Assembly (NCBI GenBank): GCA_934385225.1
Contig: CAKRPQ010000002.1
Span: 1-64,000, forward strand
From: an uncultured Eubacteriales bacterium
Lineage (GTDB): Bacteria; Bacillota; Clostridia; Oscillospirales; CAG-272
Direction of reading: 5' to 3'
DNA length: 64,000 nt
The notes under the pieces were generated by a model that saw nothing but the letters and a program-made list of their open reading frames with translations, was not told where the DNA came from and did no database searches. This document shows, in pieces, positions 1-8,490 of the stretch (position 1 is its first letter; every line of letters begins with the position of its first letter). Position numbers and translations under genes: made by a program.

Positions 1-152
1 ATATGTTTGTAATTTACTGCTCGGATAACGGTGCATATTTTGTCACCGAAAATGGCGCTATTCTTATTTCGGGCGAAGAGGAAAACGAAACCATAGATAT
101 TCCGCGCGAAAACCTGACCTTAAACGCTATCGAACTGAAAAGCCTTGAATAA
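1..152 (+). CDS. C-terminal end of an unidentified protein (5' partial)
   Basis: An open frame enters from the left edge and stops with TAA at 150-152, directly before a strong hairpin terminator. The visible end is about 49 residues, mixed polar with an acidic stretch (GEEENETID), ending in ELKSLE. An ATG lies at position 3, but no ribosome binding site can be seen there because the window begins, so this is probably the tail of a longer gene. I do not recognise the family. The even charge pattern and correct codon usage support real coding sequence. Confidence 0.5.
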   Translation, partial: MFVIYCSDNGAYFVTENGAILISGEEENETIDIPRENLTLNAIELKSLE

Positions 153-186
153 CAAAATCCGCAAACCTCACGGTTTGCGGATTTTG
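153..186. terminator. Bidirectional rho-independent terminator
   Basis: A 15-bp perfect stem (153-167 with 172-186) with a 4-nt loop. T-rich sequence follows on both strands. It ends the partial plus-strand gene and the minus-strand mscL operon. Confidence 0.85.
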
Positions 187-191
187 TTATT

Positions 192-683
192 TTACTCTTT
201 ATCTTCCCCGTTTTTCTCTCTGAGAAGTTCTCTGATGTCTTTAAGGATATCGTCCGTCGTTTCTGCGGGCGGAGTCTCCTCTTTCGGCTCTTCCTCCTCT
301 TTCGGGTGCTTTTTGTTCTCGATTTCTTCGGCTTTCTTCTTCATCGTCATAATAAGGCGCAGGAAGCAGAATATGCAGAACGCAACTATAAGAAAATCGA
401 CAACGGTCTGAATGAGATCACCGTACATAAGCGCGTTTTCGGGTCTTAGCACGTTCCCCGCCTCATCAAGAACCGCCTCGCGCATTACGATTTTACGATC
501 CGCGATATTGAAGCCGCCCGTAATGACACCGACAAGAGGCATGATAACGTCGTTTACGAGCGCGGTCACTATCTTTCCGAAAGCACCGCCGATGACGACA
601 CCGACCGCCATATCAAGCACGTTTCCCTTTGCGATGAAAGCCTTGAAATCGATAAAAAATGTACTCTTTTTCTTCTTTGACAT
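192..683 (-). CDS. mscL: Large-conductance mechanosensitive channel MscL
   Basis: MscL is a homopentameric membrane channel that opens under high membrane tension to release solutes during hypo-osmotic shock. The 163-residue product has the family N-terminus (FKAFIAKGNVLDMAVGVVIG), a first transmembrane helix at about 18-45, a periplasm-type loop containing DEAGNVLRPENAL, and a second helix at about 88-112. The C-terminal part is long, acidic and proline-rich (PKEEEEPKEETPPAETT) before a short amphipathic end, about 15-25 residues longer than common MscL proteins. A GGAGG site precedes the ATG. It is the last gene of a three-gene minus-strand run with the phosphoesterase and DUF1846 genes. 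Confidence 0.95.
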   Translation of the reverse strand: MSKKKKSTFFIDFKAFIAKGNVLDMAVGVVIGGAFGKIVTALVNDVIMPLVGVITGGFNIADRKIVMREAVLDEAGNVLRPENALMYGDLIQTVVDFLIVAFCIFCFLRLIMTMKKKAEEIENKKHPKEEEEPKEETPPAETTDDILKDIRELLREKNGEDKE

Positions 684-720
684 CTTAAATTATCCTCCGT
701 TATGTTTAATATTTTTGATA

Positions 721-1827
721 TTATATAGTATAACTGCCAGGAATTTCACCCTCGGAATCCGTAAACACCGCGTTGATCTTCCCGTCGGAAAATTCAAGTC
801 CCGCGCCTGCAAAATACTTCCCGTATTTAATTTCAGAGCCTATCACAAGAGTACACGGAAGTCCGAGCTGATCGTATTCGCCTCCCGGTTTAGATACGAC
901 GAGCTTGTGCATATGACCGCAAAGCATTATATCGGGGTGAATATTTTCCCTCAAAAGTGCCGACCACTCACGGTAAATATCACGTTCTATATTAAACTTC
1001 TCCTCGCTGTTATTCGATGTGGAAAAAGGGACGTGACAAAGCACCATTTTGTAATCCGTCCCGCCCGACATATATTCGGTTTCGCGGTTCGAAACAACGT
1101 TTTTTATGAATTCTATCTGTGCCTTGCGAAACGCATGACACGAAACCGTATGGCCGTATTCGGGATCGGAGTCGTCTTTATCCTCCGCGCAATCAAGTAT
1201 AATTCCCCATATGCCGCCGAGTTTGAACGTATAATAAGTCTTACCGTTTTCCGACGGTGTGTAATCAGCTACTCTGTCAGCGTAAAGACCGCGCATGTCG
1301 TGATTTCCTCGCGAATACACAATCGGGATATTGCCGTGGGTTATCGCGTCCGCAATGCGGTATATCGTATCAAAATTTTCAGGACAGCCGCTGTCCGTCG
1401 GAATATCGCCGTTGAGAATAAGAAAATCAATCTTTCCATAATGACGCACATATGTGTTATATGCCTCGACAGGCTTCTCTACCATATTGTGCGAGTCGGC
1501 TATATGATAAGCCCTTGCGCCGTTCCCCTTCACAGGGTAAAAATCAAACTCGAAGCAGGCAGGCTCTTCACTCTCGGTGAAATAAGGTTTTCTTTCGATT
1601 ATTTTTCGGTAAATTACCGTATATTTTCCCGCCTTATTGAGAAGATCGGCAGGAACAATCATACGATGAACGGAAATATCGGAACGAAGTATTCCGTTTG
1701 ACTCGTCCGCAAACGTTTCACCGTCGACATTTACCCACATAAGGCACGGACAATTCACGGGAACCATTATCTGATATGAACTGCCTACGGCAAAAACTGC
1801 GGGAGCTGTTTTCAGAACGTTATCCAT
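721..1827 (-). CDS. Calcineurin-like metallophosphoesterase (cytoplasmic)
   Basis: A 368-residue protein with the complete dinuclear-metal phosphoesterase signature: the D-x-H box (IADSHN, near residue 110), the GD box (NGDIPTD, near 140), GNHD (near 175), the CHVP histidine (near 263) and GHMH (near 303). About 100 residues precede the catalytic domain and may form a small beta domain, as in other calcineurin-like proteins with an N-terminal Ig-like or purple-acid-phosphatase-like module. No signal peptide is visible. The substrate cannot be told from sequence. The gene lies 30 nt downstream of the DUF1846 gene and 37 nt upstream of mscL, so they are probably cotranscribed. Confidence 0.85.
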   Translation of the reverse strand: MDNVLKTAPAVFAVGSSYQIMVPVNCPCLMWVNVDGETFADESNGILRSDISVHRMIVPADLLNKAGKYTVIYRKIIERKPYFTESEEPACFEFDFYPVKGNGARAYHIADSHNMVEKPVEAYNTYVRHYGKIDFLILNGDIPTDSGCPENFDTIYRIADAITHGNIPIVYSRGNHDMRGLYADRVADYTPSENGKTYYTFKLGGIWGIILDCAEDKDDSDPEYGHTVSCHAFRKAQIEFIKNVVSNRETEYMSGGTDYKMVLCHVPFSTSNNSEEKFNIERDIYREWSALLRENIHPDIMLCGHMHKLVVSKPGGEYDQLGLPCTLVIGSEIKYGKYFAGAGLEFSDGKINAVFTDSEGEIPGSYTI

Positions 1828-1857
1828 TGCATTTTCCTTTGTAAAAAATTGATCTGT

Positions 1858-3339
1858 TTATCTGTTATAAAGTCTCTTCTTCTGATAGACAGGCTCACAG
1901 GTGAGGTGGATTCCGAGTTTCTTAAAGGTTTTTGCGTCCTCCTCCGAAAGTATTACAGTCGAATGAGCGTCGCAGCCGCGGAGCTTATCAAGCTGTTCCA
2001 TCGCGATTTCGGCTTCGGGCGACGTTATCGAACAAATCGAAAGCGCAATAAGAAGCTCGTCGATATGAAGCCGCGGATTCCTGTTTCCGAGGTGACCGAC
2101 TTTAAGGTGCGAAATAGGCTCTATTATCGAATGTGAAATAAGCGCGTGGCTGTCGGGTATCTCGGCAAGATATTTGAGCGCGTTCAGCATAAGTGCCGAC
2201 GTTGCGCCGAGAAGAGGCGTCGTTTTCCCCGTCACGATATGACCGTCGGGAAGCTCCATCGCCGCAGCGGGTGCCGCGGTCAGATCTGCCTTTGAGATTG
2301 CCGCCGCTATAACGGGTCTCGTTTCGGGCGAAAGTCCCGCTTTCTTTATGAGAAGCTCCATATTGTAGACAACATCGCCGTCGATATTCCCTTTTTTTCT
2401 GTCGCAGAGCGCCGTATAATAGCGTCTGATTATCTCTTTATTCGCCGCCTCTTTCGTCGCTTCGTCGTCGATTATGCAGTTGCCCGCCATATTTACGCCC
2501 ATATCCGTCGGGGACCTATACGGCGACTCGCCGAGAATACGGCAGAGCATCTCGTTAAGCACGGGGAAAATCTCAATATCGCGGTTATAGTTCACCGCCG
2601 TTTTGCCGTAGGCTTCAAGGTGATAAGGGTCTATCATATTCACGTCGTCAAGGTCTGCCGTCGCGGCTTCGTACGCTATATTTACAGGGTGCGAAAGCGG
2701 TATATTCCATATCGGGAAAGTTTCGAATTTCGCGTAGCCCGCCTTTATTCCACGCTTATTTTCGTGGTACAGCTGCGAGAGGCAGGTCGCCATTTTTCCG
2801 CTTCCGGGTCCCGGTGCGGTGACGATGACAAGCTCGCGCGTGGTCTCTATATAGTCGTTTTTGCCGTAGCCCTCTTCGCTTACGATCTTTTCAACGTCCG
2901 ATGGGTATCCGTCGATCGAATAGTGGCGGTAAACGTTTATTCCGAGATCTTTCAGCTTTTTTTCAAAGGCTATCGCCGCCGTCTGACCGTCAAAACGTGT
3001 GAGAACGACGCTTCCGACATAAAGTCCGACGTCCTTGAAAGCGTCGATAAGGCGCAGAACGTCAAGATCATACGTTATACCGAGGTCGCCTCTGACCTTG
3101 TTTTTTTCTATATCGCAGGCATTTATCGCGATAACTATCTCAGCCTTGTCTTTGAGTTTGAGAAGCATTCTGAGCTTGCTGTCGGGCTTAAAACCCGGCA
3201 AAACACGGGACGCATGATAGTCGTCGAAGAGCTTGCCGCCGAATTCAAGGTATAGTTTGCCGCCGAAGAAGTCAATGCGTTCCATAATATGCTCGGATTG
3301 CATTTCAAGGTATTTGTCGTTATCAAAGCCGATTTTCAT
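1858..3339 (-). CDS. DUF1846 family protein
   Basis: A 493-residue protein that I recognise as a DUF1846 family member, a large conserved cytoplasmic protein widespread in Firmicutes whose cellular role is not firmly assigned. The N-terminus (KIGFDNDKYLEMQSEHI) and the central VTAPGPGSGKMATCLSQLYH segment, a P-loop-like turn near residue 175, are typical. Length matches the family. The frame can be opened six bases earlier at a GTG, but that GTG overlaps the GAGGTG ribosome binding site, so ATG at 3339 is the better start. A consensus promoter sits about 40 nt upstream. Confidence 0.88.
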   Translation of the reverse strand: MKIGFDNDKYLEMQSEHIMERIDFFGGKLYLEFGGKLFDDYHASRVLPGFKPDSKLRMLLKLKDKAEIVIAINACDIEKNKVRGDLGITYDLDVLRLIDAFKDVGLYVGSVVLTRFDGQTAAIAFEKKLKDLGINVYRHYSIDGYPSDVEKIVSEEGYGKNDYIETTRELVIVTAPGPGSGKMATCLSQLYHENKRGIKAGYAKFETFPIWNIPLSHPVNIAYEAATADLDDVNMIDPYHLEAYGKTAVNYNRDIEIFPVLNEMLCRILGESPYRSPTDMGVNMAGNCIIDDEATKEAANKEIIRRYYTALCDRKKGNIDGDVVYNMELLIKKAGLSPETRPVIAAAISKADLTAAPAAAMELPDGHIVTGKTTPLLGATSALMLNALKYLAEIPDSHALISHSIIEPISHLKVGHLGNRNPRLHIDELLIALSICSITSPEAEIAMEQLDKLRGCDAHSTVILSEEDAKTFKKLGIHLTCEPVYQKKRLYNR

Positions 3340-3375
3340 TACCACACCTCATAAATAAAATTAAATAACCGTTTA

Positions 3376-3404
3376 ATTATAGCACGTCGGACGTTTTTTT
3401 TCAA
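3376..3404 (-). promoter_or_regulatory. Sigma-A-type promoter of the DUF1846-phosphoesterase-mscL operon
   Basis: On the minus strand TTGAAA (3404-3399) and TATAAT (3381-3376) are separated by 17 nt, 37 nt before the chosen ATG. Confidence 0.75.
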
Positions 3405-3494
3405 GCGTATTCGACAAAAAGCGCGAAAAAAATTGCACAAAAATAAGCCGTACGATTTGTTCATTTCGAATAAAGAGTCCCGCACGGCGCGGTA

Positions 3495-3523
3495 TTGACA
3501 GAACAGTCGCCGTGTGGTAAAAT
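3495..3523 (+). promoter_or_regulatory. Sigma-A-type promoter of the small membrane protein gene
   Basis: TTGACA (3495-3500), 17-nt spacer, TAAAAT (3518-3523), followed by AAGGAG and the ATG at 3572. Confidence 0.8.
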
Positions 3524-3571
3524 ACTGATAAAACATTCCGAAAAATCGAAACGAACCGAAAGGAGCGGAAA

Positions 3572-3811
3572 ATGACAACCTTTTTCAGAATATGCGGTGT
3601 GATATTTTTCCTTGCCGCGGCACTTTTTCTTGTGCTGTCCGTTTTTTCTCTCTCGACTTCAACTCCCTTAACGGCAGCAGTGCTTGCGTTTTTGGCATTC
3701 GGCGAGGTTGCTGCGGGGCTCGGATTCATCTATCTTGCCGACGTGAAGGAGCGGCTTGACAAATACGAAAGTGAGAAAACCTCCGAAAAAAATAGGGGCA
3801 GCGAAGAATGA
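3572..3811 (+). CDS. Small two-helix membrane protein
   Basis: A 79-residue protein with two hydrophobic helices (about 8-28 and 33-57) followed by a charged cytoplasmic tail rich in lysine and glutamate. It has its own consensus promoter, an AAAGGAG ribosome binding site seven bases before the ATG, and a terminator that overlaps its stop codon, so it is a well-defined single-gene unit. I recognise no named family and no catalytic residue. It may be a small conserved membrane protein of Clostridia. Confidence 0.8.
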   Translation: MTTFFRICGVIFFLAAALFLVLSVFSLSTSTPLTAAVLAFLAFGEVAAGLGFIYLADVKERLDKYESEKTSEKNRGSEE

Positions 3812-3835
3812 TTTCATTTCTTCGCTGCCTTTTCT
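3797..3835 (+). terminator. Rho-independent terminator overlapping a stop codon
   Basis: A 12-bp stem (3797-3808 with 3818-3829) followed by TTTTCTT. The TGA of the preceding gene lies in the hairpin. Confidence 0.85.
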
Positions 3836-3843
3836 TAATACTA

Positions 3844-3873
3844 CAAAAACCGCAGGCGCATAGTGCCTGCGGT
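3844..3873 (-). terminator. Terminator of gap
   Basis: On the minus strand a 9-bp GC-rich stem (3873-3865 with 3857-3849) is followed by a T run, 25 nt after the gap stop codon. Confidence 0.8.
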
Positions 3874-3897
3874 AATTATTTTTCGAAAAACCTTAAA

Positions 3898-4944
3898 TTA
3901 AAGCTCTGCGAAGTACTTGATGGTTCTTACCATCTGGCTTGTGTAGGAGTTCTCGTTATCGTACCAGGAAACAACCTGTACCTGATATGTGTCGTCTGCA
4001 ACCTTGGATACCATCGTCTGTGTTGCGTCGAAGAGAGAACCGTATCTCATACCGATAACGTCGGAAGAAACGATAGGATCTTCATTGTAACCGAAGGACT
4101 CGGAAGCAGCAGCCTTCATAGCGGCATTGATGCCTTTCTTTGTAACGTCCTTGCCCTTAACAACTGCCGTGAGGATAGTTGTGGAACCTGTCGGAACAGG
4201 CACACGCTGAGCAGAGCCGATGAGCTTGCCGTTAAGTTCGGGAATAACAAGTCCGATAGCCTTTGCTGCGCCTGTGGAGTTAGGAACGATGTTAGCTGCG
4301 CCTGCGCGTGCACGGCGGAGGTCACCCTTTCTGTGAGGACCGTCAAGGATCATCTGGTCGCCCGTATATGCGTGAATGGTACTCATGATACCGCTCTCGA
4401 TAGGAGCATAATCGTTAAGAGCCTTTGCCATAGGAGCGAGGCAGTTTGTTGTGCAGGAAGCTGCGGAAATGATCTGGTCTTCCTTCGTAAGAGTCTTTTC
4501 GTTTACAGAGTAAACGATCGTTTTAAGATCATTGCCTGCGGGAGCGGAAATAACAACTTTCTTTGCGCCTGCGACGATGTGAGCCATGGACTTTTCCTTG
4601 GAGCAGTAGAAGCCCGTGCATTCGAGAACGACGTCAACGTCGAGCTTGCCCCAGGGGCATTCCTTTGCGTCCTTTATAGCGTAGATTTTGATTTCCTTGC
4701 CGTCAACTGTGATGGAGCCGGGCTCGGTCTCTGTTGCTTCCTTCGACGAGATGGTATGCTTGCCTTCGCCGATTCTGCCGCAGTAGCCGCCCTGAGCGGT
4801 GTCGTATTTAAGAAGATGAGCGAGCATTGCGGGGCTGGTAAGGTCGTTGATAGCAACTACCTCATAACCCTCTGCGCCGAACATCTGTCTGAAAGCGAGA
4901 CGACCGATACGACCGAAGCCATTGATTGCAACTTTAACTGACAT
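3898..4944 (-). CDS. gap: Glyceraldehyde-3-phosphate dehydrogenase
   Basis: Type I GAPDH oxidises and phosphorylates glyceraldehyde 3-phosphate to 1,3-bisphosphoglycerate with NAD in glycolysis. The 348-residue product starts with the NAD-binding turn (INGFGRIGR), has the catalytic-cysteine motif SCTTNCLAP near residue 160, and ends with [15 protein letters not shown], all diagnostic. Length is slightly above the usual 335-340. It forms its own transcription unit with a promoter and a terminator. Codon choice is noticeably biased compared with neighbours (few rare codons), as expected for a highly expressed glycolytic gene. Confidence 0.98.
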   Translation of the reverse strand: MSVKVAINGFGRIGRLAFRQMFGAEGYEVVAINDLTSPAMLAHLLKYDTAQGGYCGRIGEGKHTISSKEATETEPGSITVDGKEIKIYAIKDAKECPWGKLDVDVVLECTGFYCSKEKSMAHIVAGAKKVVISAPAGNDLKTIVYSVNEKTLTKEDQIISAASCTTNCLAPMAKALNDYAPIESGIMSTIHAYTGDQMILDGPHRKGDLRRARAGAANIVPNSTGAAKAIGLVIPELNGKLIGSAQRVPVPTGSTTILTAVVKGKDVTKKGINAAMKAAASESFGYNEDPIVSSDVIGMRYGSLFDATQTMVSKVADDTYQVQVVSWYDNENSYTSQMVRTIKYFAEL

Positions 4945-5012
4945 GATTGAAATTCCTCCGTTTTATATAAAAAATTTTTTGACAAACGTAAAAGACAATC
5001 TTTCACCCCTAT

Positions 5013-5041
5013 ATTTTAACTCATTCGGGGGCAATATACAA
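5013..5041 (-). promoter_or_regulatory. Probable promoter of gap
   Basis: On the minus strand TTGTAT (5041-5036), 17 nt, TAAAAT (5018-5013). The start codon follows about 70 nt downstream, behind a GGAGG site. Confidence 0.55.
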
Positions 5042-5120
5042 GAGATTTGAGAAAAATTTATCAATTTCGTAACAATTACCCAAAACGCTTTTGTTTTTGC
5101 GGTCATATATGGGCAATTAT

Positions 5121-5792
5121 TCAGTCACGCGATTCTATAACGAGGAGTGCGCCCTTCTTCACCGATATAAGCGCGACGTTTCCGACAATTTCGTTACTGA
5201 CGGCAAACTGCTCTTCGCGAAAAAGTTTTGCATTTTTAAGCGGATACTTTCCGCCGTCGATCGAAACGCCTTTACATACCCTGTCAAGCGCAACAAGAGA
5301 AAAATACTTATAATCGCTTTTCGCCAGCAGGAGGCTGTCGTTTTCAAGGTATCTGACGCGGTTATAGCCGTTCGCAATATATCCGTGAAGCCTCATCTTC
5401 TTCATACTTTCAAGTATCGCGCAGGACGAGAGCGAATGGTCAAGTCTCGTTCCCATTCCGCCGATAATTACTATCGTGTCATACCCTCGTTCGACTGCCG
5501 CGCCGAATGCCGCCTGGGTATCGGTACAGTCCTTTTCGCAAGGGAGCGTTATGCGCTCTATGTCGCTCGGAAGCTCCGTATCGTTTCCTATCGAATCGAA
5601 ATCACCGATGAGAAGATCCGGTTTTACCGAGAGTTCAAGGGCGTGTTTATACCCTGAATCCGCGGCGATGCAGAGGTCGCCTTTTCTCGGTCTCTCGTAT
5701 TCGCTTATATTCTCGTAAAGCACGCTTCCGCCCGTATAAATAAACGCGCGCGGCGGTGTTTCGAGCCTGCCTATTATACTTTCTTCGTCCAT
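5121..5792 (-). CDS. thiN: Thiamine pyrophosphokinase
   Basis: Transfers pyrophosphate from ATP to thiamine to give thiamine diphosphate. The 223-residue product carries the family motifs CIAADSGYKHAL and DLLIGDFDSI near residues 41-70, then TDTQAA and GGMGTRLDHSL near 112-135, and a C-terminal beta-sandwich part. It is the last gene of the large minus-strand operon and overlaps the end of rsgA by 19 nt. In B. subtilis rpe lies between these two genes. Here it is missing. I see no clear hairpin terminator downstream, before the gap promoter. Confidence 0.93.
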   Translation of the reverse strand: MDEESIIGRLETPPRAFIYTGGSVLYENISEYERPRKGDLCIAADSGYKHALELSVKPDLLIGDFDSIGNDTELPSDIERITLPCEKDCTDTQAAFGAAVERGYDTIVIIGGMGTRLDHSLSSCAILESMKKMRLHGYIANGYNRVRYLENDSLLLAKSDYKYFSLVALDRVCKGVSIDGGKYPLKNAKLFREEQFAVSNEIVGNVALISVKKGALLVIESRD

Positions 5793-6733
5793 GCTTTCTT
5801 CTCCTTTAACACGTCATACATTAAAACGAAGCTGTCGTGGCGGCTTTTTGCTATTCTGCCGTCGCGGACCGCTTCGAGAACGGCGCAGCCGTCCTCCTTC
5901 GTATGCGTGCATTTTGTATATCTGCATTTCCCGATATACGGCTCGAATTCGCGCATCGTCAGCGGAAGATCCTCCTTTGTGAAGAAGTCGAACCGCTCAA
6001 AATCAAGCATACTGAACCCCGGCGTATCGGCAATATACCCCTCGCCGTCGCCGAAAACAGGGTAAAGCTCGACGTGGCGCGTTGTATGTCTGCCTCTCTC
6101 GGTCTTTCTGCTCACGTCGCCCGTCGCCAGCACAAGCGACGGAAAAAGCGTATTCATAAGCGTCGATTTTCCGACTCCCGATGCCCCCGCGAACGCCGCC
6201 GTTCTGCCGACGATCTTCTCGTATATGTATTTTTTTATGTTCTCGACACCCTCGCCCGTATGGCAGCTGAGAACAAACACGTCGTATCCCGCGAGAGAGT
6301 AAATTCCCCTCATTTTTTCGGCGTTTTCGGGGTCAAGTTCGCATTTTTCGATGACAACGACGGGGTCAATCTTATTAAATTCAAGTATCGACAGCAGTTT
6401 ATCCACCGTTTCGGGAACGGGTTCGGGCGACGACGCCGCCATCGACACGAGGCATATGTCTATATTCGCGACCGGCGGTCGGATAAGAGAATTTTTTCTT
6501 TCTCCTATCTCGCTTATCATAATATCGCCGCCGACGCCCTCCGAAAGCGACTTATCCGTATAAACGACGCTCACGTTGTCGCCGACAAGCGGCGTAATGC
6601 CGTCGTGGCGGAAAGATCCTCTCGCCTTTGCCTTTGCAAGCTCTCCCGCGAGCGGCGAACCGTCCTTTTCTATACGCACGGTGTAAAGACCGCCGACGCC
6701 TTTGATTATTTTTCCGAAGCTGCGGTATTCCAT
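5774..6733 (-). CDS. rsgA: Ribosome small-subunit-dependent GTPase A (30S maturation)
   Basis: RsgA is a circularly permuted GTPase that binds late 30S precursors. The 319-residue protein has an N-terminal OB-fold (about 1-75), then G-motifs in the permuted order G4-G1-G3: the G4 region reads VVIEKCELDP, G1 is GASGVGKST and G3 is DTPGF, followed by a C-terminal zinc site with cysteines and histidine in KCRYTKCTHTKEDGC. The G4 motif deviates from the usual [NT]KxD, with glutamate at both key positions. The start codon lies one base after the stop of the preceding phosphoesterase gene, indicating translational coupling. Confidence 0.95.
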   Translation of the reverse strand: MEYRSFGKIIKGVGGLYTVRIEKDGSPLAGELAKAKARGSFRHDGITPLVGDNVSVVYTDKSLSEGVGGDIMISEIGERKNSLIRPPVANIDICLVSMAASSPEPVPETVDKLLSILEFNKIDPVVVIEKCELDPENAEKMRGIYSLAGYDVFVLSCHTGEGVENIKKYIYEKIVGRTAAFAGASGVGKSTLMNTLFPSLVLATGDVSRKTERGRHTTRHVELYPVFGDGEGYIADTPGFSMLDFERFDFFTKEDLPLTMREFEPYIGKCRYTKCTHTKEDGCAVLEAVRDGRIAKSRHDSFVLMYDVLKEKKAWTKKV

Positions 6734-6734
6734 A

Positions 6735-8465
6735 TCAGTTACCGCCTATTCCGAGGTCGCGCGCGTAGACCATACGTGTATTCATCGACAGCGAGCCGTC
6801 CGCCGAGAGCGAAAAATCAAGCATTCTGCCGCCGCGGAGACGGTTATTTATATCGAACGTCCCGCCGAAGCCGTAGCCGTCGTAGCCTATGCTTGCGGAA
6901 TATCCGAGTTCTATGCCGCAATATTTTCCGACAAAAGAATTGAGGTGGTCATGTCCGCAAAAAATACCGAGAACATTTCCGTCCGCAAGTGCCGCGGCAA
7001 AAAGTCCCGAATTTATCGGCGACGAGGAAATGTCCTCTCCTATCTCGCCGAAAAGCTGTGTCTTTTCGGGATTTAACGCAACCGCGGAGAACTCCTCCGT
7101 CGGTGTATGCGTAACTATGACGGTGCGGAGCGCGCCGCCCGTTTCCCTTTCAAGCACCTTACCGTTCTCCGTGAAAAACGCTATATGGCTCGCGGGAACA
7201 AAGCCGTAATCGCTGCCCTCTTCCACTCTTCTGTCAAAAAGCTCCTCCGAAAGAACGCCCTCGTATTCGGAGAGCATTGCCGTCTGACCGAGCGTCCAGA
7301 TACCGAGTGCGGGTACGGACGCGCTTGTCACTTCACCTGCGGGATAAATCGGCAGAAACGCGCTGACTGCGCCGTCCGACGTACATTCCGCCTTCGTAAC
7401 GCAATGCGCAAACGACGAATAGACCTCTGTCTGCGAAAGCGCGTCAAGACCGCCGTCCGTATCCTGCTCGCCGAAAACGACAGCCCACGGGATTTCGTTC
7501 TCTTCAAGCGGCAGGGTGAGCTTCTTTACATATTCTTCAAGCTCCGCCTTTGTCGTCATTCCGCTCGACACGTCGCCGTCGAAAATAACAAGCTGCGGCT
7601 TTTCGCTTTTCACTATCGCTTCAAGCGCGGAAACTGTATATTCGTTTATATCCGCGTCGGAAAGAACCAGCACCCTGAAACGTCCCGTTTCGGTGAAATT
7701 GAGAGGCACCGACGTCTGACGCAGCGACGACAACGGCTCGTTTCCCGTTCTGTCGACGAGAGTAAAGCTATGATGAGCGGCAAAGGTGAGTCTGCTGTGT
7801 CTGTATGCGCCGACGTAGTTCGTCACAAAATATCTGACCGCCGCCGTCGCACCGCTTTCGCTGAATGCAGCGATATTCACGTTGTCGCCAGATGTTATCA
7901 TGACGGCGTAGCCGTTCTCGCCAAGCGCGGAAACGGACGTAATATAGTCGTCAGAGGCTCTGTTTGTATGTCCTATGCGAAGTTCGTGCAGCCCGACCGC
8001 CTCGCTGTCGGGGACGACCGAAAGCGAAGCTCCCGTTTTTTCAAGAAACGCGTCGTGAAGTGCCGTCGCTGCCGAAAGTCCCCATGTATCCGACTCACTG
8101 TAAACGATTCTGTACGCCCTTGCACTCGACCTCGTCGCCGCGCCGCCCATACTCAGTTCTCTTATGCTCTCTCCCGAATAGGAATACGCAAGTCCGACGC
8201 AAAGCACAAGAAAACCAAGCGAAACCGCCGCAAAAACGGCCGCGCTGACTCTTCTGACAAATGCCACGCTGTATTCGCGTTTTCTTCTCTTTTTCTTTCT
8301 CGCTTTTACATTTACATTTACATTCTTCTTCGGTATCGGCGAAAGAGGGCTTCTTCGCACGCCGCTTTGCACATTCGGCACTTTCTGCCCCTGCGCTCCT
8401 CCCCACATATCGGAAACGGACGGGCGTTTTACGCCGTTTTCTTTATTTCTGTTTTCATCATTCAT
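6735..8465 (-). CDS. Membrane-anchored metallophosphoesterase-like protein with altered metal ligands
   Basis: A 576-residue protein with a 70-residue basic, Ser/Pro-rich cytoplasmic N-terminus (KARKKKRRKRE), one transmembrane helix (about 74-95) and a large extracytoplasmic part. The C-terminal half resembles calcineurin-like phosphoesterases: VLSDADI near 270, FDGDV near 297, FGEQD near 333, THTP near 453 and GHDH near 505. The normal D-x-H and GNHD boxes are therefore D-A-D and G-E-Q-D, which removes two conserved histidines and one asparagine. Activity may be lost or changed. It sits between prkC and rsgA, a position where B. subtilis has no such gene, so a link to the PASTA kinase or the cell wall is possible but inferred. 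Confidence 0.75.
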   Translation of the reverse strand: MNDENRNKENGVKRPSVSDMWGGAQGQKVPNVQSGVRRSPLSPIPKKNVNVNVKARKKKRRKREYSVAFVRRVSAAVFAAVSLGFLVLCVGLAYSYSGESIRELSMGGAATRSSARAYRIVYSESDTWGLSAATALHDAFLEKTGASLSVVPDSEAVGLHELRIGHTNRASDDYITSVSALGENGYAVMITSGDNVNIAAFSESGATAAVRYFVTNYVGAYRHSRLTFAAHHSFTLVDRTGNEPLSSLRQTSVPLNFTETGRFRVLVLSDADINEYTVSALEAIVKSEKPQLVIFDGDVSSGMTTKAELEEYVKKLTLPLEENEIPWAVVFGEQDTDGGLDALSQTEVYSSFAHCVTKAECTSDGAVSAFLPIYPAGEVTSASVPALGIWTLGQTAMLSEYEGVLSEELFDRRVEEGSDYGFVPASHIAFFTENGKVLERETGGALRTVIVTHTPTEEFSAVALNPEKTQLFGEIGEDISSSPINSGLFAAALADGNVLGIFCGHDHLNSFVGKYCGIELGYSASIGYDGYGFGGTFDINNRLRGGRMLDFSLSADGSLSMNTRMVYARDLGIGGN

Positions 8466-8490
8466 AAATAATTTCCGTTTTGATTAAGGT

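Noticed and set aside
412..1701. Long open frame on the plus strand opposite the phosphoesterase gene
   Set aside because: No ribosome binding site, odd composition rich in Ile/Arg/Val, no motif, fully covered by a real gene with complete catalytic boxes.
5837..8471. Two long plus-strand frames opposite rsgA and the membrane phosphoesterase gene
   Set aside because: Arg/Cys/Tyr-rich antisense translations without start signals; the minus-strand genes show the family motifs.
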